Below are positions 16,639 through 24,969 of a stretch of 64,000 nucleotides of DNA, piece after piece. This stretch comes from JAXDJH01 sp034663635 (GTDB lineage: Bacteria; Actinomycetota; CADDZG01; WHSQ01). Made by a program: the position numbers and the translations under genes. The DNA is taken from NCBI GenBank assembly GCA_034663635.1, contig JAXDJH010000021.1, forward strand, positions 1-64,000, written 5' to 3'. The notes under the pieces were generated by a model. That model worked only from the letters and a program-made list of their open reading frames with translations. It made no database searches and was not told the DNA's origin. The stretch's first letter is position 1; each line of letters begins with the position of its first letter.

Positions 16639-17691
16639 TCAGTCGAAGGCGATGGCCCCTTTGACCTCGCCCTTCTTGGATGGAACGAGCTCTACCCAGA
16701 TCGAACCGGGCGCGAATAGGAGCGGATCGCCCGACTCCGTCTCGAAGACTGGGGCGTCCCGCCTGCTGTCGATCGTCCAGACGCCCTTGATGACCTTGCC
16801 GTCCCTGAACAACAGGGCGCGACCGGTTCCCTCGAGCTTGATGTCGGGCGAAGGATTCCCCGCGACATCGACGATGCAACACGAATGATCCACCTCGACT
16901 TCTTGAACGAGCACGTTCGGGACGGCGACCTGATCGCCGGTGCCAACGAAGAACGGAGCGCCTGCCTCGAAGCGTCGCCACGAATTGCCCTGCCAACGCC
17001 ACTCGATCGTGTTCCCTGCAGTGAAATTAAGCCGGACAGAGCGAGCCTTCTTGGCTCCTTCATCGACCGGTCCAAATCCGAAGATGCGCTCGGGGGGCCG
17101 CGTTCTCTTAGCGGCCGGCAATTTCCTTATCTCTTCCGTATTGGCGAAGAGGCTGTGAACCGAAGTGCTCCCAGGTGGGTCGCGGAACAACGCTGCTCCG
17201 CTGATGTCGTTCTCCTCGAACGCAAGCATCTTGCGATCCTCCAGCTCTTTCTGAACTATCGCGTTGGCGCCGGAGTAGATCAGCAGCTTCGTGAAGGGCT
17301 TTCCGATCCTCGGATCATCGAAGCGCGCGCTGCGTACGGGGCCGACCTTCGGAGCATCACCACAGTGGTAGATCGCCATGAACCTTGTGATGCCACCTTC
17401 GACGATCTCCTCAAAAACCAGGTCCGCATGCTCGAGACCACTCTGCGGTCGAGCCTCAGGAGAATCCTCGACCTTGATCGCGACCGCGGATCGCGCGATG
17501 TCGATGCCCTTGGCCGGATCCTTGCCGGTCAGTGGGCACGTCGTCTCGGGCTCTGGCGTCGGAGTGGCTGAAGGTTGCGTCGCCGTTGGGGTGGTCGTGA
17601 CATCGCCTTCGTCGTCGCCACTGCACGCGGCGGACACCAACAGCAATGTAACGAGGACCCCTAGAACTCGGCCCGTCCTATTTCTTCGCAA
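16639..17691 (-). CDS. DUF3048 (YerB-type) lipoprotein, copy 1
   Basis: This 350-residue exported protein has a signal peptide ending at Cys23 (LLLVSAAC), so it is probably a lipoprotein although the lipobox is not canonical. After a Thr/Pro-rich linker comes the DUF3048 N-terminal domain (RSAVAIKVEDSPEARPQSGL, VFEEIVEGGITRFMAIYHC, VGPVRSARFDDPRIG). The C-terminal DUF3048 domain follows, ending with a GSIWVELVPSKKGEV segment. Function of the family is unknown; Bacillus YerB is the named representative. Its start lies inside the end of the upstream DUF3048 paralogue (14-bp overlap), so the two are translationally coupled. Confidence 0.88.
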   Translation of the reverse strand: MRRNRTGRVLGVLVTLLLVSAACSGDDEGDVTTTPTATQPSATPTPEPETTCPLTGKDPAKGIDIARSAVAIKVEDSPEARPQSGLEHADLVFEEIVEGGITRFMAIYHCGDAPKVGPVRSARFDDPRIGKPFTKLLIYSGANAIVQKELEDRKMLAFEENDISGAALFRDPPGSTSVHSLFANTEEIRKLPAAKRTRPPERIFGFGPVDEGAKKARSVRLNFTAGNTIEWRWQGNSWRRFEAGAPFFVGTGDQVAVPNVLVQEVEVDHSCCIVDVAGNPSPDIKLEGTGRALLFRDGKVIKGVWTIDSRRDAPVFETESGDPLLFAPGSIWVELVPSKKGEVKGAIAFD

Positions 17692-18730
17692 ACGAGAACG
17701 ACCCCTTCACTTCGCCTTGGTCGTCGGGGACGAGCTCGATCCAGATCGAGCCCGGAGCGAACACGAATCTATCGCCGTCTTTCGTCTCGAACACTGCTGG
17801 GCTCTCGATGTCGTCGCGGGTCCATGTGCCCTTGATGGCCTTGCCATCGCGGAATAGAACCGCTCGCCCGGAGCCCGTCTCGTTCGCGATCTCCAGGGAG
17901 GGGTTCCCAACTACATCGACGATCGTCTTGGACAGGTTCACGGTGTGCTCTTCGATGAGGACGTTCTCCACGTGCACCTGGTCACCGCTTTCCATCATGA
18001 ACGGCTCATCGCCCTGGAAACGGTCCCAGCCGTCGCCGCTCCAGTCGTACCGAACGGTGTTGGAAGCGTTGAATTCGATATTTATCGACGCGGCCGGCTT
18101 GGCTCCGTCCTGGACATCACCGAATCCGAACAGATCGTCCGGCGGCGGATCTTCGAACTGCTTCTGACCGATCTTTCGCAGTTCCTTGGTGTGCGCGTAA
18201 AGGGTGTGCTCCGAACTGAGGCCCTCGCGCGGGATGCGCTCGAGGGCGCCCTGCGCCGTGTCCTCGTCGATCCGGACGATGTCGGCGGCTTCGAGGGCCT
18301 GCAACACCGGTGCGTTCTGCCCGGAATAGGAAAGGATCCTGGTGATGGGGGTGACGATCGCCGGGTCGACCGCCCGAGCGCTTCGGACCGGCCCGGCCTT
18401 GTCGGAATCCGTGCAGTGGTAGATCGCCATGAAGCGCGTCACTCCACCCTCGACGAGCTCCTCGAACACGACCTCCGCCTCGTCCAATCCGGACAGCGGA
18501 TACGCGACCGAAGCGTTCTCGACCTTCACTGCAACAGCAGGTCGGTCGAGCAAAGCCTCATTGTGCGGCTCGACTCCACTGAGGGGACAAGTCGCAGGCG
18601 GCGGATCGACCGCGTCTTTGATCGGACCGATGATCGGGACATCGCGGTCGCCCAACATGAAGAACGCGCCGATGGCAAGCGCGATCACTCCCCCACCGAT
18701 CGCCAAACCTTTTTTCGCATTGGGTGACAC
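17678..18730 (-). CDS. DUF3048 (YerB-type) membrane-anchored protein, copy 2
   Basis: This 350-residue paralogue of the neighbouring DUF3048 gene has identical length. It begins with a GTG at 18730, preceded by AAGGAGG at good spacing. The N-terminal membrane anchor (GLAIGGGVIALAIGAFFML) has no lipobox Cys, so this copy is anchored by a transmembrane helix while copy 1 looks lipidated. Conserved blocks match copy 1: RPAVAVKVENASVAYPLSGL, VFEELVEGGVTRFMAIYHC, GPVRSARAVDPAI and GSIWIELVPDDQGEV. Function unknown. It is the first gene after a terminator-like hairpin and probably has its own promoter in 18731-18819. Confidence 0.88.
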   Translation of the reverse strand: MSPNAKKGLAIGGGVIALAIGAFFMLGDRDVPIIGPIKDAVDPPPATCPLSGVEPHNEALLDRPAVAVKVENASVAYPLSGLDEAEVVFEELVEGGVTRFMAIYHCTDSDKAGPVRSARAVDPAIVTPITRILSYSGQNAPVLQALEAADIVRIDEDTAQGALERIPREGLSSEHTLYAHTKELRKIGQKQFEDPPPDDLFGFGDVQDGAKPAASINIEFNASNTVRYDWSGDGWDRFQGDEPFMMESGDQVHVENVLIEEHTVNLSKTIVDVVGNPSLEIANETGSGRAVLFRDGKAIKGTWTRDDIESPAVFETKDGDRFVFAPGSIWIELVPDDQGEVKGSFSFAKK

Positions 18731-18819
18731 GCGCCGCGCCTCCTTATTTCCTCACTGCTGGATTCGTTCGGTTCAGGATCGCACTCGACGCTGCATCTAC
18801 CCCGCTCGCGTCGTGCGCG

Positions 18820-18848
18820 AAAAAGCGCCTCAAATGGCTCAAAGGCGC
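18820..18848 (-). terminator. Rho-independent terminator-like hairpin
   Basis: Read on the minus strand, a GCGCCT/AGGCGC stem encloses a 12-nt loop and is followed by five T residues. It lies downstream of the M48-like gene (ends 18912) and upstream of the DUF3048 pair. It would close the pgsA-to-M48 transcription unit. The 6-bp stem is modest. Confidence 0.55.
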
Positions 18849-18911
18849 GTTCGTCGACGCTAACACGCAGGATGAACTAAGCGGCGGAAATCAGTGCCCG
18901 CTCACTAAGTC

Positions 18912-19628
18912 TCAAAGGTCTAACAGGGCCGACATCCGTTGCTCTGCAGGAACGTGAGATACCCCATCCCACACGAACCACAGTGGTCCGAATCGATCGT
19001 CCACGCGCCGGTCCGCCTTGGATATCGCAGAGGCAAGTGCCGGCGGATACCTCGTGAGAGCCGAGGCGTGAACGTCGTCGGCTCCGCCAACGCTAGGAGC
19101 AAAGCGGAACGCCCACCGGCCCATGCGAGCCGCGGTCGCTGCGTATCGCAGCCTTCCTTCAGAGGCTCGGATCAAGCAGTGTGCGATCGCGCCTTCTAGT
19201 TCCGTCCGGGTGAAGTCGTCGATCAACGAACGCGTGACGATGATGGTTGGCGCACCGCGGCCCGCGATCACAAGGGCGTTCGGTCCGCCACGTTCGAGGA
19301 CAAGGATCGTCGGAGCCGCCACGCCCAACGACGCCGCTAGGCCAGACGCAATGTTCGACAAGCGCGGAGTTGCCGGCTCTTTCGCACCAACCCGTCGCAC
19401 CGCCCACGAGCCCGCGGTCACGTCAACCAAGAAAGACAGCGACAGAACGATCGCCAGCGCGAGGATGCCGGCCGGCCACGAGACGATCAGTCCGACGATG
19501 GCAGCCACGACAACGGCCGCGATCAGCCCTGGCAGAAATAGCGCTAGGCGGTGCGCGATCGGATATGGAGACTGGTCAACTTCCCAGGTCGAGTTCCGGG
19601 CATGTGCGGGCGTGGGGATCGAGCTCAT
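18912..19628 (-). CDS. Degenerate M48-type membrane metallopeptidase homologue (zinc site lost)
   Basis: This 238-residue protein has two hydrophobic helices (about 28-50 and 52-72) and then an M48/HtpX-like region: the GRGAPTIIVTRSLIDDFTRTELEGAIAH block, a late ADDVHASALTRYPPALASAISK segment, and a C-terminal SHVPAEQRMSALL resembling the family's THP-x-x-x-R tail. The zinc motif HExxH is replaced by HCLIR (150-154), and the Glu expected a few residues before the Ala-Asp of the late segment is not there. It is therefore probably catalytically inactive. The start overlaps the lipoprotein gene stop by 4 bp. The substrate-binding fold may serve as a scaffold or inhibitor. The M48 assignment is inference from motif context. 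Confidence 0.7.
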   Translation of the reverse strand: MSSIPTPAHARNSTWEVDQSPYPIAHRLALFLPGLIAAVVVAAIVGLIVSWPAGILALAIVLSLSFLVDVTAGSWAVRRVGAKEPATPRLSNIASGLAASLGVAAPTILVLERGGPNALVIAGRGAPTIIVTRSLIDDFTRTELEGAIAHCLIRASEGRLRYAATAARMGRWAFRFAPSVGGADDVHASALTRYPPALASAISKADRRVDDRFGPLWFVWDGVSHVPAEQRMSALLDL

Positions 19629-20563
19629 CTGTATCCCGGCCCCCCCGTCAGGGAGATCTGAAAATGAGTCGAATAACTGCCGAATTCGCTCTTCAGAGCA
19701 ACGTCGCCCGTGCTCTTGACCACCGAGCGTGTGCTCGGATCGAACCAGACCGTGATGTCGGCGCGGCCGTCGTACTCACCTCGGAAGTTGGTGAGGGTTC
19801 GCACCACAACGGAGTCCACCGACTTGCCGTTCACCTGAACAGTTGCTCTATCGAGCACCTCGATCGAGTAGTCACCGGACGTGTCGGCATCCCAGCGGCC
19901 CGACCATTGCTTTCCAACCTCAAGAGGGAACTGGAGCGATCTAACCGGTGGGTCCGGCTCGTAGTTCTCCTCGACGGTGAATCCGGAGTAAGTCACTTTC
20001 GCGTAGACATTCGTGATCAGAGCACTCGAGCGGGTGAACAACATCGTCGTGCGTGTAATCCGATTGTCGGATTGGTGAGCCTCCGCTTCCACGATGGCTC
20101 GGTCGGAGTTCGCATCTTTCAGCGATACCTCAAGCAGCTGTTGGGGAGGAAGATCCTCGCGATCGCACGCGCCCTGACAGAACTCCTCCCAGCCCTTCTG
20201 CGCATAGGTGTACCTCCCGTCCGCGGGATAGACGCGGCCCCCGGGGGAAGCCGGATCGTCCGCAGGCGAAGCTCCGGAGTCGGCGGATTCCGACTCGGAC
20301 GACTCGGACGACTCGGATTGAGAGGAGCCCGGGCCCGTCGACCCCTGATCGTGCTTGGCCCCACCCTTCTTTGATCCCTCGGCCGTCCCAGATCCACCCG
20401 AAGGGTCTTCGTGCGAGCCACCCTGCCCCTTCGTGGCGTGCCTCGAGGGAGTGGAAGCACCGCCGGCCTGGGGGGCCGGTGACGGTTCGCTGCAAGAGAC
20501 AAGAACGAGAACGACAAAGATAGAGAGAGCAGCCCGCATCCACCCACCCTGCCACGCTGTCAT
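19625..20563 (-). CDS. Lipoprotein with Ser/Gly-rich linker, function unknown
   Basis: This protein of about 312 residues has a signal peptide and a canonical lipobox (VLVSC). An approximately 90-residue low-complexity linker rich in Ser, Gly, Glu and Lys follows. The folded C-terminal domain, about 200 residues, is predicted beta-rich and has no family I recognise. The ATG at 20563 is favoured by GAAGGCGG just upstream; an ATG at 20539 would give a shorter signal peptide and is also acceptable. It sits 10 bp after the FtsX-type permease gene and overlaps the degenerate M48 gene by 4 bp, so it is probably the extracytoplasmic partner of that ABC system. Confidence 0.8.
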   Translation of the reverse strand: MTAWQGGWMRAALSIFVVLVLVSCSEPSPAPQAGGASTPSRHATKGQGGSHEDPSGGSGTAEGSKKGGAKHDQGSTGPGSSQSESSESSESESADSGASPADDPASPGGRVYPADGRYTYAQKGWEEFCQGACDREDLPPQQLLEVSLKDANSDRAIVEAEAHQSDNRITRTTMLFTRSSALITNVYAKVTYSGFTVEENYEPDPPVRSLQFPLEVGKQWSGRWDADTSGDYSIEVLDRATVQVNGKSVDSVVVRTLTNFRGEYDGRADITVWFDPSTRSVVKSTGDVALKSEFGSYSTHFQISLTGGPGYR

Positions 20564-20573
20564 CCGTCCGCCT

Positions 20574-23171
20574 TCACTCGAAACGCAGCGACTCGATGAT
20601 CGGCGCACGCACCGCCAGCCGGCTCGGCCCCAGCCCCGCGCAAGCCGCGAGCACGAGGCCTCCGAGCACCGACAACGCCACGAGCGCTCCGGGCAGGATG
20701 AATGGGATCCGCCAATTGAATTCGGCCTCCATCGCTTGGGTCATGAAGAACCCCGAGATCATCCCCAGGATGGCTCCGCCGATACCGCCGATCAGCCCGA
20801 TGGTCGAGGATTCGACAAGCACCGTTCGCGACAGCTGAGACGACCCCATCCCTAAGGCACGCTCGAGACCCATCTCCCACCGGCGTTCAAGAACCGCTGT
20901 GAACATCGTATTTGCGATAGTCAGCACTGCGACGACGAGCGCTGCAAGCTGCACGCCTCGCGCAAGGTCGAAAGTCCCTCCCACGATCGTCAGGATCCGA
21001 CCGACAAGCTCGTCTTTGCTAAAGGTCGTCGCCGGGGCGTCTTCGGCTCGGATGACATCTTCGAGCCGAGCCCGCACGGTTTCGACATCCGCCCCGGGCT
21101 CCAGCAAGACGCCGAACTCATCGGCGACGTCGTCCTTCCAGAACCGTTCGTAGACGGCTCGATCCATATAAAAGGAGTTGAAACTGAGCAGATCATCAAA
21201 GAGCCCCGCGACTTCGAACGATCTCGCGCCCTCCGGCGTCGGAAGAGATATCCGATCGCCCTCCTCGACACCCAATCTCTCCGAGGTCAGCCGTGACGCG
21301 ATCACCCCACCTTTCGAGAGACCATCAAGAAAGCCCTGGGGATCGTCGGTGATCGCGCCGAGTTCCGTAGTCGCTCCTCCTTCGATCGCCGACTTAACGG
21401 GGATGGCGTAGACGAGCGCCGTCTCACCGTCGAGGTCGATCAACGCGAAGCGAAGCGGATACGCGTGGGTGACGCCATCGACCTTCTCCAACTCCGGGCC
21501 CAATCTCTCCGGTATCGGCTGATCGGAGGACAGGCCCGTGAAAGAGTTGGCCGTCACGTAGATCGGTGCGCCGATCAGGGCCGAGGCCGTTCTGTGGATC
21601 TGGGTCTCGTACGACCCCAGCGCGGTGGCGACTCCGACGACTAAACCGAGCGTGAGGACCAGGGCCGCCACCGTGAACGTGGTCCGACGCGGGTTCTTCG
21701 ACAGAGCGTCGGTCGCCAGTCGGCCGACCGCACCGAACGCTCGCTCGATCGCCGGCCGGAGTATCCGCACCGCAAGAGGCACTATGAAAGGAAGCAGGAA
21801 GCTCACCCCTGCAAGGCCACAGAGAAGCCCGACGGTGACGATCCAGTGTTGCTCCGGGAACACGATGAACGCCGCAAGGAGCGCTCCCGCGACGGCGATC
21901 CCGCCGATGCCTCCATAGGCGGAGACCCGACCGCCGAAGCGGTGAGCGTGTGGCTCCCACTCATAAGCCGCGACCGGGCGAAGAGACTCGACGGCGGGCA
22001 CGGACAGCGCGCGTCGAGCGGGAATGAACGCACCGGCGACCGATACGGCCAATCCGCTCGCCGTCGCGATCACATAGTGCGACGCATGCACGGCCAACGG
22101 TCCACTTGAGTTGATCGAAAGAACTCGAAAATCGTCGACCGCCTGCAGTACCAAGACGCGCGCGAGCAGCAATCCTGCTCCAAGGCCGAGAGCGGTGGCG
22201 AGGGCGCCGAGCAAAGCTGCCTCCATCAGGAACGCTCCGAACACGTCTTTGGGTCTCGCGCCGAGGGCCAGGGTCATGGAGATCTCGCGTCGTCGTTCGG
22301 CGAGAGACATGGACATCGTGTTGTAGACGACGAAAAGCGAGACGAATAGCGCTACCGTGCCGCCCATCGAAAGGAGCGTCCCGAGGGATGCGAAAACGCG
22401 CTCGAGCCCGCGACCCCTTTGCCCCGGCGGACCGACTATCGCGGACCCGCCCAGCTCTTCGGTGAGGTCTGCCGCGACGTCATCGGGCGACGAAGTCGGA
22501 TCGACAACTACGTAGACGGAATCGAGTCGATCGACCCGGTCGAAGGTCTGTTGGGCCGCCGGCAAGAGCATCACGCCCACGGCCCCACCGTTCAGTCCGT
22601 CGACCGCGCCGCCGGTGAGCGCCCCAGATACGACCAAACCTTCGTCGCCCGACGGCGTCTCGACCACTGCGGGCGATCCCTGCCCGAGGCCCAGATCGTC
22701 GGCAACGCTCTCCGACAGGACAAGACCCTCGCCGCCTTGTCCGAATCCCCCATCGATCTGCAGCAGGTTCTCGAGCTGGCCCCCAAGAGGAGTTGTCTTC
22801 GGGAAGAGGGTCACGATGTCGGGGGTCACTCCTAGAACGAGAACGCGTTCCTTTCCCTTGCTCCCCGTCAGCTCGGTCATCGTGCGGAGCACGGGAACAG
22901 CGCGGTCGACACCCGGCGTGGCCGCTACGAGGTCCTGGGTCGACGCGGGCAGACCGGAGGCATCGGCACCTGCTACTTCCAACTCGGCGTCGCCTGCAAC
23001 GGCTCTTACGCTCGCTCGGAACGACGCCAGCAGAGTTGCGTTGATGACCGAGATCGAAAAGAGAAGGGCAACACCGGCCGCGATCCCTGCCAAAGTCAAC
23101 GAGCTTCGAAGGACATGCGCCCGCAGATGCCTGAGGTTGACGCGGCGGAAGATCGTTGCGAGAGCCGTCAT
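20574..23171 (-). CDS. MacB/FtsX-family ABC transporter permease
   Basis: This 865-residue permease is made of two FtsX-type halves. An N-terminal helix (SLTLAGIAAGVALLFSISVI) precedes a large extracytoplasmic MacB-PCD-like domain, then three helices with the GTVALFVSLFVVYNTMSMSLAERRREI region. A central helix block and a second extracytoplasmic domain follow. The last three helices carry VLTIANTMFTAVLERRWEMGLERALGM, the second FtsX signature. Such permeases act as mechanotransmission or lipoprotein-release devices more often than solute pumps. Its ATG overlaps the ATPase gene stop by 4 bp. The substrate is unknown. Confidence 0.92.
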   Translation of the reverse strand: MTALATIFRRVNLRHLRAHVLRSSLTLAGIAAGVALLFSISVINATLLASFRASVRAVAGDAELEVAGADASGLPASTQDLVAATPGVDRAVPVLRTMTELTGSKGKERVLVLGVTPDIVTLFPKTTPLGGQLENLLQIDGGFGQGGEGLVLSESVADDLGLGQGSPAVVETPSGDEGLVVSGALTGGAVDGLNGGAVGVMLLPAAQQTFDRVDRLDSVYVVVDPTSSPDDVAADLTEELGGSAIVGPPGQRGRGLERVFASLGTLLSMGGTVALFVSLFVVYNTMSMSLAERRREISMTLALGARPKDVFGAFLMEAALLGALATALGLGAGLLLARVLVLQAVDDFRVLSINSSGPLAVHASHYVIATASGLAVSVAGAFIPARRALSVPAVESLRPVAAYEWEPHAHRFGGRVSAYGGIGGIAVAGALLAAFIVFPEQHWIVTVGLLCGLAGVSFLLPFIVPLAVRILRPAIERAFGAVGRLATDALSKNPRRTTFTVAALVLTLGLVVGVATALGSYETQIHRTASALIGAPIYVTANSFTGLSSDQPIPERLGPELEKVDGVTHAYPLRFALIDLDGETALVYAIPVKSAIEGGATTELGAITDDPQGFLDGLSKGGVIASRLTSERLGVEEGDRISLPTPEGARSFEVAGLFDDLLSFNSFYMDRAVYERFWKDDVADEFGVLLEPGADVETVRARLEDVIRAEDAPATTFSKDELVGRILTIVGGTFDLARGVQLAALVVAVLTIANTMFTAVLERRWEMGLERALGMGSSQLSRTVLVESSTIGLIGGIGGAILGMISGFFMTQAMEAEFNWRIPFILPGALVALSVLGGLVLAACAGLGPSRLAVRAPIIESLRFE

Positions 23172-23890
23172 CCGACCCTCTCCAGCACCCCATCAATGAG
23201 TCGCACGGTTGCGTCCGCGTAACGCGCGGAGCGCTCATCGTGGGTCACCATGACGATCGTCTGGCCGCGATCGGCAGTCGACCGCAATAGCTTCAGGATC
23301 TCCTCTCCGGTCGCCGAGTCGAGGTTCCCAGTGGGTTCGTCGGCCAGCACGACGGCAGGCTCGGTCACCAACGCTCGCGCCAGGGCGACCCTCTGCTGCT
23401 CGCCGCCGGACAGCTGCGAGGGAAGATGGGACGCGCGCTGCGATAGTCCAACCGCGTCGAGTGCAACCGCTCCTCTTTCCAGCGCATCGCCGATCCCGTC
23501 AAGCAATAGTGGGAACGCGACGTTCTCCTGGGCATTCAGCGTGGGGAGCAGATTGAAAAACTGAAGGACGAAACCCAGTCGCCTCCGTCTCAACAGCGCG
23601 AGGTCCTCATCCGACATCGGTGAAAGTGAGCGACCTTCGACGCGGACATCTCCTTCATCGGGTCTATCGAGCGCGCCAAGAAGGTGAAGCAAGGTGGACT
23701 TACCGGAGCCGGACGCCCCTGTTATCGCAACGAACTCTCCGACCGCTACGTCGAGGTCGACCCCGCGCAGGGCCCTGATCTCGTCCTCACCTTGCCGATA
23801 CGTCTTCACTACACCGATGGCTTGAACCGCCGACGCCGGATTCTCCTGATGAGCGGACCACGGCCGGCCGTAGCGCGAACCTTCGGTCAT
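23168..23890 (-). CDS. ABC transporter ATP-binding protein (LolD/MacB type)
   Basis: This 240-residue nucleotide-binding subunit powers the adjacent FtsX-type permease. Walker A is GASGSGKST, the Q-loop lies in FVLQFFNLLPTL, the signature is LSGGEQQRVALARAL, Walker B is VVLADEPTGNLD, and the H-loop is VTHDE. ATG at 23890 is chosen because it overlaps the pimA-like gene stop by 4 bp; an in-frame ATG at 23944 would extend deep into that gene. It belongs to the MacB/LolD/FtsE branch. Confidence 0.95.
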   Translation of the reverse strand: MTEGSRYGRPWSAHQENPASAVQAIGVVKTYRQGEDEIRALRGVDLDVAVGEFVAITGASGSGKSTLLHLLGALDRPDEGDVRVEGRSLSPMSDEDLALLRRRRLGFVLQFFNLLPTLNAQENVAFPLLLDGIGDALERGAVALDAVGLSQRASHLPSQLSGGEQQRVALARALVTEPAVVLADEPTGNLDSATGEEILKLLRSTADRGQTIVMVTHDERSARYADATVRLIDGVLERVG

Positions 23891-24969
23891 CCGGGCAGCG
23901 CTCGCGCGTAGATCGCTTCGACGCCTGTCACCAACCTGCTCCAATCGAAGGACGCCGCAAGACGGCTGCTCGCTTTGGACATTCGGGCCGCAGTCTCCTC
24001 ATCGGACAAGACGCGCCGCAGTGCGTCGGCCAGGGGCCCCGCCTCTCCGGGTGGAACCAATTCTGCAGCTCCGGCCGCGACCGCGCGGAAACCGTCAAGA
24101 TCCGAACATACGACCGGGGCCCCCGCGGCCATCGCCTCGATGAGAACGATGCCGAACGACTCACCTCCAAGCGCGGGCGCGCAGTAGACGTCCGCGGCTC
24201 GATATATCCCGGGCAGGTCGTCGTCATGAACTCGGCCCAGAAAGTCGGCGTCGACTCCAAGAGAATTCGCTAAAGCGCGCGCCGCCCGTTCCTCGGGGCC
24301 GGCGCCGACGACTATCAAACGGGCACCCAGATCGCGGAGGCGTGTCATCGCCTGGATCAAGACCTCCAACCCCTTCCTTCTCTCCAGACGGCTCAGGAAG
24401 AGGACTTTCTTGCCCAAGCCGAGGTCGGCGGGCAACGCGGTGGCGAATCGTTGGAAGTCGACGCCGTTCGGAGTGAGGTGATACTCGCCCGGCACGTAGC
24501 GAGAGATGAGAGCGCGGGCTGCATCGGATACCGCTGTTCGCACGGACAGCCGGCGAGCCGTCCTCTCGAGAGCGGGACGCGAGATCCGGTAACCGAAACT
24601 CGACGACGCTGCCGCATGGAACGTCCCTACAGTCGGAGCGTTCGCGTTCCACAGAGCCAACAGCGAGGTGCTGGGGATCAGAGGCTCGTGCAGATGGATC
24701 ACATCCGGCTCGAGACCGGACAACGCCCGACGAACGCCGGCCGCGGCGAGGGGGCCGAAACTCACCGGCGCAACCGATCCGTTAGCAGGGACGCCGACGG
24801 CTCGACCCACAAGGATGACGCCATCCTCAGCCGATCTGTCTCCGGTGGTCGGGGCCAGGATGGTGGCCTCGTGCCCCCGATCCCGTAACGAACGCGCGAG
24901 ATAACGAACGTGAGTCTGAACGCCCCCCACGCGATCCCACGCGTATGGGCAGACGATCCCTATCCTCAA
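23887..24969 (-). CDS. pimA: PimA-like phosphatidylinositol alpha-mannosyltransferase
   Basis: This 360-residue GT4 glycosyltransferase resembles mycobacterial PimA, which transfers the first mannose from GDP-Man to phosphatidylinositol on the cytoplasmic face. The N-terminus MRIGIVCPYAWDRVGGVQTHV matches the PimA glycine loop, and the C-terminal domain has PALGGESFGIVLIEAMAAGAPVV, the GT4 ExFGxxxxE motif. The pgsA-acyltransferase-glycosyltransferase order (4-bp overlap with the acyltransferase) strongly supports the PIM pathway. Substrate assignment is inference from sequence resemblance and context. Confidence 0.85.
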   Translation of the reverse strand: MRIGIVCPYAWDRVGGVQTHVRYLARSLRDRGHEATILAPTTGDRSAEDGVILVGRAVGVPANGSVAPVSFGPLAAAGVRRALSGLEPDVIHLHEPLIPSTSLLALWNANAPTVGTFHAAASSSFGYRISRPALERTARRLSVRTAVSDAARALISRYVPGEYHLTPNGVDFQRFATALPADLGLGKKVLFLSRLERRKGLEVLIQAMTRLRDLGARLIVVGAGPEERAARALANSLGVDADFLGRVHDDDLPGIYRAADVYCAPALGGESFGIVLIEAMAAGAPVVCSDLDGFRAVAAGAAELVPPGEAGPLADALRRVLSDEETAARMSKASSRLAASFDWSRLVTGVEAIYARALPG

